The notes under the pieces: generated by a model
Database searches by the model: none
Told to the model about the DNA's origin: nothing
Seen by the model: the letters and a program-made list of their open reading frames with translations, nothing else
DNA from: Micropterix aruncella
Lineage: Eukaryota > Arthropoda > Insecta > Lepidoptera > Micropterigidae
NCBI GenBank assembly: GCA_944548615.1
Contig: OX155973.1
Span: forward strand, 4,999,155-5,063,154
Reading direction: 5' to 3'
Length of the DNA stretch: 64,000 nucleotides
Program-made: the position numbers and the translations under genes
In this document: piece after piece, positions 10,689-21,183 of the stretch
How the letters are laid out: each line of letters begins with the position of its first letter
Numbering within the stretch: position 1 is the stretch's first letter

Positions 10689-11405
10689 TCTATACTAATA
10701 TAATAAAGAGGTACATTTTGTGACGTTGTATGAAAGAATCTCTGGGTCTACTGAACCGATTTTGAAAATTCTTTTACCAATAGAAAGCCACGTTCTTTGT
10801 GAGTGTCATAGTCTATATATTAAACCGAAAAATTAAAAGACTTTTTCGTGGTAGGCGGATTTGCAAAGTAAGTCGGAGAATAAGCGGTCGAACGAAAACG
10901 TTTCTAACTAACGCTACCTTAACGATCAGAGATATATGATTAAGTTCTAGAGAAAAGTTGTAGAGTTTGATAATGCCTACAAAAAAAGTCAGCGACAGCA
11001 TATGTCCAACTTTTATATTTAAGTCACAAAAAGTAGTATTTTATATTATTTTTTTTTAAATCGTTAAGTCATGTTTATTGGTCATATTATCAACAAATAT
11101 GAATTCTTATCAAAATAAGTAAATTTATCGTCTCAAGTGTTTAAAACAAAAGACTTTTCCCTTTTACTGCATGTAATTTCCCTTTTGCTGCATAAATAGT
11201 TAAAGAGATAATACGCTCACAAATAAGCCACTCACAAGAAGACACTCACAAATAACGGTATTATAGTCAAATTGGCATGCAAATACATACATACATATGC
11301 AGTAAAAATATAACCCTTAGCACTCAGTACTAACCGAACCACACTCATAATTTCATCACAGGTAAAAAGTTTTACCGCCCAACGAAGTGGGCATGGGTCA
11401 GCTAG
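10689..11405 (+). mobile_element. Non-autonomous Helitron-like element HelA, copy 2
   Basis: It begins TCTATACTAATATAATAAAG after A and ends with the GCCCAACGAAGTGGGC hairpin and CTAG before T. 717 bp, without a gene. Confidence 0.75.
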
Positions 11406-11439
11406 TATTAAATAAAAATATCAGTGTTTGAGATCAGTG

Positions 11440-12276
11440 TTAACCTGTACGGAGCCAATGACTGTTAAGAAAAGGTTACCTACGGAGCGGTGTGGGGGAT
11501 AACCGGGCGAATAACCGGGTGATCTGGAGATGCGTGTTTCCTAGAGAGCGGCGGTAGTTATCAATCTGACGTCATATGTCCTTGAAACGATCCGTTGACC
11601 AGCCGATCCCGAGTGAACATGACGGGCGACGGGCGCCTCGGTCCGCGATATATTCAAACTGGATTAGCGTTTACGTCAGGTAGAGACCGCGCATGCGACC
11701 CCGGAGCCTTGACCAGACCGAGGGACGGAGAAATCAGCGAGGTTAACCCGCTGTGTCCACGATGACGTTAGACGGTTGAATAACCAGGGCTGTCAACTGC
11801 AACAGGCGAACCCGTCACCTCAGGAAGTTTAAACGAAATTTATTGTTCTATCTACCGTGAGGTGAGCACAGAAGACGTAGGACAAAACAGTCCACCGTCA
11901 AGTATGCCACATGCCCGTAAGAGACCAACGCCTTACCGCGAGATCGCCAGGTTCGTCACACAGCGGGCCGACATTCGCGCCCTTACTACCAGTTGCAACC
12001 AGATTACTCCGGTCTCCCGAATGATTACGGGTTCAAGATTGCTTGAGCAGTCCTCTCCTTTATGAAGCGGTGATCTATCGCAGACAACGGCGCCCTTTAT
12101 CCGGTAGCTACCCAGAATCTGGTAGCAGCCGTTGACCTCTTACGGGTATGTGGCGGAGCTTGACGGTGGACTGTTTTATCCTAAGTCTTCTGCGCTCCCT
12201 TCACGGGAGATAGAACAAACATATTTCGTAAAAAAACCTGAGGTGACGGGTTCGCCCGTTGTAGTTGACAGCTCTA
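11440..12276. repeat. S1 cluster: diverged and inverted S1 pieces
   Basis: 11440-11787 resembles the 5' half of S1 in plus orientation (GAAACGA..., GGTCCGCGATA..TTC, GAGACCGCGCATGCGACC). 11788-12060 is a minus-oriented 3' part and 12061-12276 a plus-oriented 3' part, so 11788-12276 has an S1 terminus at both outer edges. The plus piece ends with the conserved ACGGGTTCGCCCGT hairpin (12246-12259). Confidence 0.6.
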
Positions 12277-12839
12277 GTTGTATATGGGTCGTTTATCCGA
12301 GTAGTGTCAAAACGTGTATTTATTTCTTCGTGTAACTTTTTCGATTGTTTTATGAAAGGTTCTGCATTTCCTATCGGCCGTTTGCGTATCACACCGATGG
12401 CGACCGATAAGTGCATACTGCATACCTACATAGATGTTGATATTGTTGTCTGCTTCTGTCGTTTCCTGCGGATATTACGTCAGGATTGTGAGTGAGCGAG
12501 TCTTAACCAGTCGTATGAGCGGACGATAGCATGCCATTTGCAAGAGTTTCATTTCCATTGTGGAGGACGCGCGTTCTGCCTGCATCCGGGAAGCTAGATG
12601 AATTGCATGACACTCTATACGTGGGCTGAGTGACGCCATAGTGCAGTCTCATATTCTATTCGTTATTTTTACTTTTCCTTAAAGGACTTTGGATCGGTTT
12701 CCACAACCTCGGTTAAAGCTAAATAGTCCGGGCGGCGGCTGCACGATTACTTACCTCATCGAGCTGCAGAATAATACCGCTTTCCACGAAAATAGACCTT
12801 AAATAGGTAAGAAAAAATTGGTCTTCCTGGTGGTTAACA
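12277..12839. other. Unassigned sequence
   Basis: No gene. Somewhat higher GC than the surroundings, but no motif that I can name. Confidence 0.5.
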
Positions 12840-13521
12840 GTTTCGTGCAGCTTGGGCCACAATATCCACTTTGTTCTCGGATCGGCTCAACTTACGATTC
12901 AGCTCCTATTCAGAAGTCTCCTCGCGTGGAAGGCTATCCCGGGTAATACTCTCGCGTCTCAGGCCTCAAAGCTGGTCGACCGGCATGATTGCATCCCGGC
13001 GCCACTGGACGGTTTGCGCACCGTTCGGGACCCAATCGGTTGTGCATTCTAATTGCTGAAGGAGTCTGGAGACTATGTAAATATACTGTTTCCTAGGCAG
13101 CGGAAGGGGGAAGGGGGGGGGGGAGGATGTTGACTTGCCATCTTCCACTCTTGAAAAGACCAGTCGGCTACCTGATCCCGAATTCAGAGGAGAGCAGAAG
13201 ATGTCATGGTCCGAGATAGATTCAAACTGAATCACAGCTGTAAATACTACAGGTATTAAGTCGGGTAAACGAAGATATCCTGATGGTTAAATCCAGACGG
13301 AGATATCCTGGCAAAACTGGTAGTCAGAGGGCGAGGTGGCCCACTGGGATACATTCCCAGTGCCTCGCCGCAAGGCGTTGGTCTCTGGTGGGTTCGTGGC
13401 TTTGCTGGACGGTAGGGTTGTATCGTCCCAAAGTCTTCTACGCTCACGTCACGGGAAACGGAACGATCAATATCGTTAAAACTTCCTGGGGTGACGGGTT
13501 CACCCGTTGTATTTGTCATTT
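12840..13521 (+). repeat. S1 copy, near full length and diverged
   Basis: It follows the S1 order: CTGGACGGTTTGCGCACCG, GTGCATTCTAATTG, GAAAAGACCAGTCGGCTACC, then CGCCGCAAGGCGTTGGTCTC, and finally ACGGGTTCACCCGT (13494-13507) with the terminal GTTGTATTTGTCA. It contains a G11-type run near 13118. The solo LTR copy 2 begins directly after its end. Open frames on both strands are chance frames in a GC-rich repeat. Confidence 0.65.
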
Positions 13522-15104
13522 GACATGTGACGGGGCCACCCCTCACTAGACTCCAAGTTGTTCGGTGTGAGGTGGTGGTAACAACTAACGAGTTATCTCC
13601 GTATTGAAAGACGGTTTTGAATGAAGTATAAGGTATTTATTGATTGAAAGTTTGATATTGCCAGTTATAACGCTTCCCGAACAGGTTATGTTGTCGCGAG
13701 TGTATTGATGCGCGACTGCGGTTACGAGGATATATGGATGAGGATTGTATTGGTGCTCCTAGTATCTTGTACTGGGCATGGCTCGAGTCTGCGGGATTGC
13801 TGACTGATGCTTCGTGACTGGGAAAGATAAGGAAAGGAAACCAAGGAGCCGGGCCCCTTGACCTAACTCGTGAGAGAGAGTGCCGGGTATGCCGTCGCAA
13901 CCTTGGAAGAAGGTGATCACTCGGGGAATGATACTTTGGTTGCTTTTTCGCCGGTTTATATAGGCCGTGAAATGATACAATCCGAAATTGTAGTAAAAGT
14001 ATTGTTTCATCGTGCGGATTCATCGCATCGCTGAATTGTGTCAGTGTATTTCACTGGAAATCGATGTAATGGTACTTAAGGCGACGATGTAGGTAAATTT
14101 CGAAAATTACATTTTTTGGCAATTTTTGAACAGTCATACTGAAATAACTGATGATGTTAGCCAACAAAAAAAAATTATCGTAACTCACAGTACCTTTCTT
14201 AAGTAGATAGCTATTTCAGATTTTTTTTTAAGTATTGGAAAATTGAGGAAAATAATTAAATCTGGGAGCTATACAGGAAATTTTCATTTTAGAGCATTTT
14301 TTGAAACGTGCCTCACACTAAACTGCACGATCAAGAAACTCAAAAAAAATACTACGGCATTTTAACAATAGTTGTGAAGAGGAATGCTTTCGCATAAATT
14401 TAAAAAAATAAGTTTTTCTTGTTAAAAAAAATTATATAAAAAGTGTAACTTTCATCCATATTCACTGTTAAATATTACTTATTACTGTGTGTTTTTTTCA
14501 AGTTTGTTTTTTTTTACATAAACTATGTACAATAAACTTGTAGTACTGACGATTATTTTTTTCAAATAAAATATCAGTATATTTTAAAAATAATATTTTG
14601 CAGAGCCCGTTTATATTATTTTTGTCATACAATGAGATGAGCGCGCTCTTCTCGCGACGACGCGCTGGCATTCAAAATGCCGCAAGCGACATTGGGTCAA
14701 TATGGTTCTTATGTGGGGATCAATTACTGATTCAAATGGCATAACAGCCAACCTTTTATAATGAAATGTTATTGGCTCTTAGAAACGTGGTGCATTTCGG
14801 CTTCGAAGGCCGACATATGCGGTTGCGTTCGCGACGCTCTGTTTCATGACTTATTATTACCAAATTGACATTTCGATGGATCGGAGATGTGAAGTAAAAA
14901 AATATCGGTTTTAGATGGCTATTTCACCGTGTAAATGAAAGAGGTTTAAAAACATGATAAATCATGTTGAAAAATAGAAACAATAATAAGTAAAATAATA
15001 TTTAATATTTATTTATTTTTTTTTAAAATTTACAATATTACTTTTTTTTAATAAAAAGTGTTCATTTATTTGATAACAATGTTTCTTTATGTATAAAAAC
15101 AAAA

Positions 15105-15200
15105 AAAAAATATACATATCGGTAGGTTTTGAACCTACGACCGGTGTGATCTTATGCGAGTTTAAAACAAGTGCGCCACTTCAGCTTGCTTCCCGCGAGT
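15105..15200 (-). repeat. tRNA-like fragment with T-arm and T-run
   Basis: The minus strand holds GTAGGTTCAAAACCTAC, a 5-bp stem with a 7-nt loop that fits a tRNA T-arm and B box, preceded by an A-box-like GCTGAAGTGGCGCACTTG and followed by a long T run that could end pol III transcription. No good acceptor stem pairs, so I take it as a tRNA-derived SINE head or a tRNA pseudogene, not a working tRNA. Confidence 0.5.
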
Positions 15201-15435
15201 CAAAATGTGTCATATATAAGGGGACAGTAAATAATGCCAATACATTTGCGTTAGAGCCATATGACAGAGCTATACACCATGTATAAATATAATATACTAT
15301 TAGGCTACGATTCTGACCGTTCTAATATAGAAAACCGTCAGATAGGCAGAATTGTAATTTAAAAAACAAAACGTAGGTATCTACTTTTTAAAAGCTTTTA
15401 TTCAACTTGTAATGTCTGTGAAAAAAAAACTAAAA

Positions 15436-16572
15436 ATGCGAAGAAATATTACATCAGCAGTAGCTTATAATAAATGTCAAAACTTTTCAATTGATGAGAA
15501 AATTGATTGCCTGTATAATGACATTTTGAACGCCCCGATAGATGCATTTGGAAACCATGATAAATGTAGAAGTTTTTAAAATTGTTTGTCGGAAAATGAA
15601 ACACTGGATGCAATGAGTTGTTTGATGGGTGACATTATTTGGGAAAGAATACGTTACATAACTTAAAACGTAGGTAGCAATACATGCAAGAAGCCTAATT
15701 CATGATGTAGATAGTAATGTTCTCGAAAGGTTTAACGGCATCATTGCAAAATTTATTGGTGGTAAGAGGACAAATTACATCCAAAAGCAGTCTTACCAAG
15801 CGCGATGTAATGCGGCAGTTATATCATTTAATACAAAACAGCCACTCTCAAGATTACATAAAAAATATATAGGCAAAAGTCCCTCTGGCAGGATATCAAA
15901 AGTGGAATAAAGAAGGCAGAAGCATTTAAGTAAATCCATTCTTTATAAAAGAAATAAAAGCAGAAAGTTTTTTTGAAAAAAAAAACAATAATTCGCATTA
16001 TGGAGAACATTGCAACCAACCCGATGTTCCATCAGAAATATTTGAAAAAAGCAAAGCTCTGTTATTTCAAGAATTGGAAAATAGAAAAATGATCGATTGC
16101 GAATTGAAAAACTTACGGTTATTCAAGGTGAAAGCAGCGAGTGGTTGGAATTACGAAGAAAAATGGTAACTGCGTCTAACTTTGGCAAAATTGTCAATAG
16201 TTAACAACACACAAAATGCGCCAATTTAGTTAAATCCATGACTGAAAATGGGATTTGAGCAACGTAGCATCAATTTGCCATGGAAAAGAAAATGAAACAA
16301 CTGCACTAGAATGAAAAATATGTCTAGAAAAAGTGGAAATTCAGCAATGTGGATTATTCATTGACCCTAAATTTCCATTTTTGGGAGCTTCTCCAGATGG
16401 AATATCTGATGATTATATTTTTGAAGTCAAATTTCCCATTACAGCGCATAGAATCTGGTTAACGGAAGCGACAAGAAAAAGAAAAGTGACATTTTGGAAA
16501 CAGAAAGATGGAAAACTTGAAATCAGCATCAAACATCACTGGTACGTTCAAGTTCAAGGACAGGTCCATATA
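15436..16572 (+). pseudogene. YqaJ-type nuclease gene of the TTAA element, part 1
   Basis: Broken frames give, in order, MRRNITSAVAYNKCQNFSIDEKIDCLYNDILNAPIDAFGNHDKC, then NVLERFNGIIAKFIGGKRTNYIQKQSYQARCNAAVISFNTKQPL..LHKKYIGKSPSGRISK, then (from 16333) an open 80-residue stretch CGLFIDPKFPFLGASPDGISDDYIFEVKFP...KHHWYVQVQGQVHI. The last is the YqaJ/lambda-exonuclease-like fold: Asp in SPDG and the E-x-K of EVK are the PD-(D/E)xK nuclease residues. The first two match the region that precedes YqaJ in transposon-borne arthropod proteins. Frameshifts and stops lie upstream; the catalytic part is open. The frame stops at 16572, where foreign sequence starts, and resumes at 18521. Confidence 0.72.
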
Positions 16573-16574
16573 TA

Positions 16575-17180
16575 ATTTCTTTTTATTTATTTATTTTTTA
16601 TTTTATTTCTGGAAAAATACAGCGCATACAATATACATACGTGTGCATAAATGTAGAAAAAAAAGAAAAACATTACGCCTATAATCGTTTATTACACATT
16701 TGGATTTCAGCATATTACACTTAAAAATTAATTATAAAATAAACAAAGTTCATATTAAATATAAAAAATATATAGAAAACCGATGGGAGAGGTAGGGAAT
16801 TGGAAGTGATTAGGAAGAAGGAGTTAGACGATGGTATGTGTATATGTATATAGATATAAATAAAGATATAGATAGGTCGTATAGTGGATATATAAATACA
16901 GATATTTATTGATGTTTATAGGTATTTATAGATATATAATAAATATTTATAGATATTTATAAATATTTGTGGTAGCTACTGATATGTTGTATATATATCC
17001 TTCTAGCCGTGTTCGGCCACAGCGACTGCATTGTAGATTCTAGTGACTTCTTTAGTCTTCTCAGAGTCCACTGTTCGGAAGCAGTCAAGTGCGCAGGCTA
17101 TATTATAGTGCACAGGTGGGCGCGCGACCACGGGTGCACTCTCTCTTCCTCCCTCTTCTGAACCCGATGGAACGGAGACC
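16575..17180 (-). repeat. LINE 3' UTR with A-rich tail, inserted in the YqaJ gene
   Basis: The minus strand from 17180 contains TTCTAGTGACTTC.. and CGGCCACAGCGACTGC-type sequence shared with the 3' UTR of the zinc-finger LINE at 20660-21160. It ends near 16575-16610 in an A/T tail of AAATAAATAAATAAAAAG type. The tail abuts the broken YqaJ codons, as expected of a LINE 3' end at an insertion point. Confidence 0.6.
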
Positions 17181-17284
17181 GTTACGACCAGAGAAAAGTT
17201 TGGATGCAGATAAAATAAAATAAATCAATTAATCGCTAACGCAGCAATGACTGTCATTGTTAAATTTTTACTCAATATGCAGAG

Positions 17285-18010
17285 CTATTTTTTCGGATTT
17301 ATTTCGTTTTTCACACTGTCATTTATGAAATTGGTAGTTATGGCTTGTGGTGATGTTTGAGTTTTTTCTGGAGCTATTGTAGAGATGACCGGTGACTTAT
17401 TGGTAGTTGTTGTAGTAGGCGGTGATATAGAAGATGCATTATTGGATTTATCCTGGTTTTCTGATGATCTCGTGTTGTTGCTCATGGGGCTGTGTTGAAT
17501 ACAGCATACAGTCTCTTGTTCCGACATTATACAAAATTGTGATAGTTTCCCTTTTGGCAAATCCCCCTCAGTTTTTGGACAATTTTTCGCCGGTAGACAT
17601 ACTCCTAAAACGCCATTTATTTCACATGACTCTTCACGGCAGTGTATATGCCAGGTCCCTTGGCACTTCCGCAAGGGCTCTTTCCAATACTGGTAACGGT
17701 GATTATGTTGAAAAGGCATTGGTTGTCAGCTATCGCCACTTGCAGAGGTCCACCACTATCGCCTCCACAAGAGTCTCGTAATCCTTCTAAGCTGCCAGCG
17801 CACAATTGATCGTCCTTATACCTTGCGGTAACCTCCTTCTGAGAGTCTTTGCATATAGTCTTCGAAAGGTGGCTGGTCAATCAAATCCACCACCACCTTC
17901 AGTAAGTCCTCCGATGTATCTTCAGCAAAGTCGATCTGCCTTCAGCCAGTAACTACAGCTCGCTTGTTTTCGATGGTCGACTTTTCCATAGACACGCTGG
18001 TCGAATATTT
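17285..18010 (-). pseudogene. Clip-domain serine protease pseudogene, domains in scrambled order
   Basis: Minus strand, 5' to 3': MEKSTIENKRAVVTG*RQIDFAEDTSEDLLKVVVDLID (the TGG expected for Trp is TGA), a frame change, then SHLSKTICKDSQ..YKDDQLCAGSLEGLRDSCGGDSGGPLQVAI and CGSAKGPGIYTAVKSHVK. This is the C-terminal half of a trypsin-fold protease; GDSGGP holds the catalytic Ser. In the next frame and overlapping its end come six cysteines spaced C-x8-C-x5-C-x15-C-x8-CC (CEINGVLGVC...VCC), a clip domain, followed by a Ser/Thr-rich linker. In known clip proteases the clip is N-terminal, so the order is reversed here. The stop, the frameshift and the missing His and Asp regions make it non-functional. 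Such proteases act extracellularly in insect melanization and Toll cascades. Confidence 0.78.
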
Positions 18011-18119
18011 AAAGTGAACAGCTCAGACCGATCAGATCCTTCGGGACGCGTCCCGTGTTAACCGCGAGTTAATCCAGACTATAGAATTGCACTATAATCA
18101 CTAAAATTTATTATTTAAT

Positions 18120-18515
18120 TATTATTTAGAGGGGAGAAAATTTTAAAATATGTTGACACTTAGAATTTAAATTTCGAATTTTATTTTGTTGTATAGAAAG
18201 TATATAACTAATTACTATAGGTATTAACAAGCTCGTTAGGTGCAATTGATTTGAATAATTCTTTAACGAACGTCGGTTGGTTGAGGTTGAAAATGTCGAT
18301 GGTGGAGAAACAAGAGTCGTACGTGCATATCAGCCCATAAGCGATGGAATGTTTCCCGTAGTTGGTATTGGCACGAGATACCTCAAACGTGCGTGAATTG
18401 CGAATTAATCGCTGAGGAACGAAAAAACGTAAGTTTTCAACAAGGTATGAACTATCTGTGGTATTGTGGATAACTTTAAAGAAAGTGTGCTGGAAAGAAA
18501 CTGTAACTGGAACGA
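18120..18515 (-). pseudogene. LINE ORF2 C-terminal fragment
   Basis: The minus frame reads NLRFFVPQRLIRNSRTFEVSRANTNYGKHSIAYGLICTYDSCFSTIDIFNLNQPTFVKELFKSI and stops near 18208. The pattern (F.VPR..TN.G..S......YNS....DIF......FK..) is that of a LINE polyprotein tail. It lies in the same orientation as the protease pseudogene and the LINE 3' UTR that follow it, just inside the right edge of the block that interrupts the YqaJ gene. Confidence 0.5.
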
Positions 18516-18520
18516 TACAT

Positions 18521-18801
18521 ATAACTGGAAAGGAAGTGTGCCTATTTACATTTTGGTCTGGTAAAAACGATCTCCTCAAAACCGAATATATACAGACGAA
18601 TGATTTGATTTGGACAAATGTCATGGAAAAAACTTGTTTGTTTTTATATGGACTGTGTATTACCTGAAATTATCGATCCAGGAGTATGAAGGAATATGGA
18701 TTTAAGGGAGCCTGAATACACTTTGAAAGAAGCAAATAAAAGAAACGACACGATAAAACGAAAGAAATCGGTTCCTCTCCCTTGTCCAACGCTTAAGCGG
18801 T
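18521..18801 (+). pseudogene. YqaJ-type nuclease gene of the TTAA element, part 2
   Basis: The frame TGTIHITGKEVCLFTFWSGKNDLLKTEYIQTNDLIWTNVME continues where part 1 stopped (...QVQGQVHI). Both edges share CATATA, the codons for HI. After one frame change the sequence continues DCVLPEIIDPGV*RNMDLREPEYTLKEANKR..., the family's C-terminal LPEI.DP.....REP.Y motif, with one further stop. So the gene was once continuous and about 1.95 kb were inserted at the HI codons. Confidence 0.72.
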
Positions 18802-18844
18802 AGTTAGTTTTCAGTGATTCCATCACAAAGTGAGCAAAGAACTC

Positions 18845-19000
18845 ACAGAGAATGTACTTGCCAATAACACTCGAAAGCAAAGCACAAGCAATATAGAGCC
18901 ACCGAAAAGTACACGATATTCCAAATCTGTGCTGAGTACAGATCTAATTAATAATGATGAACAGGCTTTTGAAAATGTATTATCATTTGATGAATTTTAA
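18845..19000 (+). CDS. Short ORF, unrecognised
   Basis: A 52-codon open stretch (TENVLANNTRKQ...SFDEF) ends at TAA 18998-19000. It has no initiating Met at its left edge and no domain I recognise. It may be an exon or tail of the element's second protein, or chance. Confidence 0.2.
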   Translation, partial: TENVLANNTRKQSTSNIEPPKSTRYSKSVLSTDLINNDEQAFENVLSFDEF

Positions 19001-19418
19001 TTACAAAAGTCGGCGCACCACTACAAAGCGACACTGTCAAGGCTACAAAAAGGAAGTCTCAAATGTACTGCGCAATTTTAAATGTATTTATTCGTCTCTT
19101 TACATTTAATATGTATGTATCTACTCAGAAATAACAGACTACTTTGCCAACCAGAAATGTCTTCATGATTTTTTGTCTTAATGATTTTATATTTTAATTA
19201 ATAATTATTTATTTTTAATGATGTGTATTTCTTTAAAGTTTACAATGATGTGCTTACAGTATCTAAAAATAAATTATATTACTTTTTAATTAAATAATTT
19301 TTTAATGATAATGTACAAGGCGATGGGTGTCGTTATGTCCTCCTCAAAGAACTATTATACCGCGAATAAATAGTTCGATACACAATGTTGTTTTTTAATT
19401 CGATTCTAAATGTTTTTT

Positions 19419-19730
19419 CTGCCAAAAAATACTATCAAAAACTGTCACTACAACTATCAAAAAAATACTAAAGCTGTATCTCACGGAACATGAATTGCGA
19501 TTTATGTCATTTAAAAGCCCTTGGAAAACTGTATCCAAAACAGTTAACGGCATTTCTCCAATTGTCATCTATCACCATTTAAAATAATTTTAAAATGTCG
19601 AAAATTAATTAGTGACAGGTGACTCTTCTTAATACAGTTTTTCAGGGGATTTCAAATGACATATCGCAAATGAAATTCTGTAAGATATGGCTTCTGTCAA
19701 TTTTTGACAGTGATAGTTTGGTTTAACAGT
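19419..19730. repeat. Inverted-repeat MITE-like unit
   Basis: The left arm (ACTATCAAAAACTGTCA..., GAATTGCGATTTATGTCATTT, GGAAAACTGTAT) matches the complement of the right arm (..GACAGTGATAGTTTGG). The arms are about 135 bp around a centre near 19575. Confidence 0.5.
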
Positions 19731-19739
19731 TGACAGCCA

Positions 19740-19925
19740 AAATCTAATGGGCGCATTCCAGGGTGATACTATCCCTATGTTCCAAATTTCAACTCAATCG
19801 GTTCAACGGCTCGGCAGTTATCGTGAGAGATTACATACAGGCAAACAGACATACATTTCTCTGAAAATGGTCTTAATCATCTTGGTGGACCTCAAAATGG
19901 ACATCTCTATCGTTATCTAAACATT
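19740..19925 (+). repeat. Dispersed repeat, R4-like
   Basis: It contains CCAAATTTCAACTCAATCGG, the phrase characteristic of R4 (copies at 33300-33480, 34105-34379, 37440-37700, 58245-58335). Confidence 0.4.
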
Positions 19926-20337
19926 TTTTTCCGCACGATCACAACACCTTCCCTACCAGTGGCAGCCGGGAAAGTAATATAATGTTCAAGTTTAGATGAT
20001 GATAAAGCGTAGCCTTCTTCACCAGCGTAGGTACATGACACTTGCATAATCCCAAAATATAAATCCCATTGCAATAGTGTATACCTAGTGTGTTTAGTCC
20101 AGACATCGATAGCGAGTGAATATCGCTGCGAGATGAGTCAACATAATAAACACCTGCCCCGTCGCGAGGGGAGGGGGTAAGTAGGCGGGGCTTAAAAACT
20201 CAGATACGGTTTATTTTTTAAGTAGTACGTCGCCTTAAGCACCATTACAGACATCTCCAAGTGTTTGATGTTCCTTGGAAAAGTATGATCGCAGGCTTTT
20301 TATCTTGGTTTTGACCATTAACAACAAATATCGTATT

Positions 20338-20471
20338 TCTTAGTCCATAGCAGTCAAAGCGTCCTTCCTTTTTGTTCTATTATTGTAATCTTTATGATTA
20401 TGGTCCCATAATACATGGCAATTTCGATAATCTTCAATAAATTGCAACGTTTTATCTGTATCTTTCGCCAT
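20338..20471 (-). pseudogene. MADF-domain N-terminal fragment
   Basis: The minus frame starting at ATG 20471 (context GCAAAATGG) reads [43 protein letters not shown] and stops. The pattern F(I)..YR....LWD..H.DY.NR..R.DA is the first half of a MADF domain, a Myb/SANT-like DNA-binding module found in insect regulators and as the second protein of PIF/Harbinger transposons. The domain normally runs about 85 residues; only 43 are present and I saw no convincing splice donor. It is the right-hand neighbour of the split LTR. It could be a first exon of a host gene or a transposon relic. Confidence 0.5.
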
Positions 20472-20659
20472 TTTGCCTCGTAAAATGCACGAAGTGAAGC
20501 ACGCGTATCCACAGGGTGCCGGATCCGAGTGCGCTGAGGCATGCGCGTCGTTCCTAGTTTCGACGTATTGCTTGCGGTACGGTATTACACACATTCGTAA
20601 GAGAAAAACGCAAGATGACAAAACAAGTAAATATATTAAAATGAATAAAAAACACGACT

Positions 20660-21160
20660 GCCGTTACCGCCGAAACACGACTGCAAGTAAACTATCGTAT
20701 AATGCGAAACAAGGCGGCCAGCTCCTCAGATACAAGGATGCTCAGAAGAGGCATATGAAAAGGTGCAACATTGAGCCCTCTCAGCGGGAGAGTAAAGCGA
20801 AAGATCGCCCAGGATGGAGACTGCTAGTGCAGGGCAATGTAGATGATTTTGAAAAGAAGAGGCTGCTCGACTTAGATGCCAAGCGCGACGAGCTAAAGGC
20901 CCGACCACCGGCGGCCATAAAGTATAATTACGTCGATGGTGTCTTGACTTGCGCCAAATGTGCACGCACATTCAAAGCCAAGATCGGCTACATCAGTCAC
21001 CCGAGGGCACACCAGCAAAACCCCCAACAATAACTTGAAATAATAATAAAAAAAAAAACACAATTAAGTCACTAGAATCTACAATGCAGTCGCTATGGCC
21101 GAACACTGCTAGAAGGATATATCGTATAATATTTATAATTATTTTTATTACGTCTTTTTT
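20660..21160 (+). pseudogene. LINE endonuclease-RT C-terminal fragment with C2H2 finger
   Basis: The frame ending at the stop near 21033 reads [21 protein letters not shown]...[72 protein letters not shown]. The run of basic helices followed by C-x2-C-x12-H-x3-H is the tail of LINE polyproteins annotated as endonuclease-reverse transcriptase in insects. Sequence before about 20660 in the same ORF is not alignable and is probably chance. The 3' UTR (to about 21160) is shared with 16980-17170. It is 5' truncated, but the retained part is undamaged. Confidence 0.68.
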
Positions 21161-21183
21161 ATGAAATATTTTTGGTTTATGTA

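Larger units (their letters stand above)
14080..20234. mobile_element. 6,155-bp TTAA-flanked DNA element with YqaJ nuclease relic
   Basis: The element has TTAA at 14076-14079 and 20235-20238, and termini GGCGACGATGTAGG and (complement) GGCGACGTACTACTT: a perfect 7-bp inverted repeat followed by a weaker match. It sits inside the solo LTR copy 2, and solo LTR copy 1 supplies the empty site. In order it carries an AT-rich left arm, a tRNA-like piece, a YqaJ-type nuclease gene split in two, an inserted block with LINE and serine-protease remnants, a 52-residue ORF and a palindrome, then the right arm. It shares target and the first bases with the MITE-T family, so it may be a decayed partner of those MITEs. 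TTAA targets are known for piggyBac and Kolobok groups, but the GGCGAC end is not the piggyBac CCY end. I do not assign a superfamily. Confidence 0.75.
13526..20249 (-). repeat. Gypsy-like solo LTR, copy 2, split by a 6.2-kb DNA element
   Basis: The left part 13526-14075 and right part 20239-20249 together match the solo LTR at 3815-4412: left edge TGTGACGGGGCC, right edge ATTACA, as in GGTCCGTTACA of copy 1. The direct duplication GACA flanks it at 13522-13525 and 20250-20253. The sequence between the two parts is the TTAA-flanked element 14080-20234. Copy 1 reads straight through the same point (GGACTTAAGGTCC), so it is a paralogous empty site. Confidence 0.8.

Noticed and set aside
15105..15200. 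Functional tRNA gene
   Set aside because: T-arm and T-run are good, but no acceptor stem or clear anticodon arm pairs.
14080..20234. piggyBac assignment from the TTAA target
   Set aside because: The termini are GGCGAC rather than the piggyBac CCY form, and no piggyBac transposase remnant was seen.
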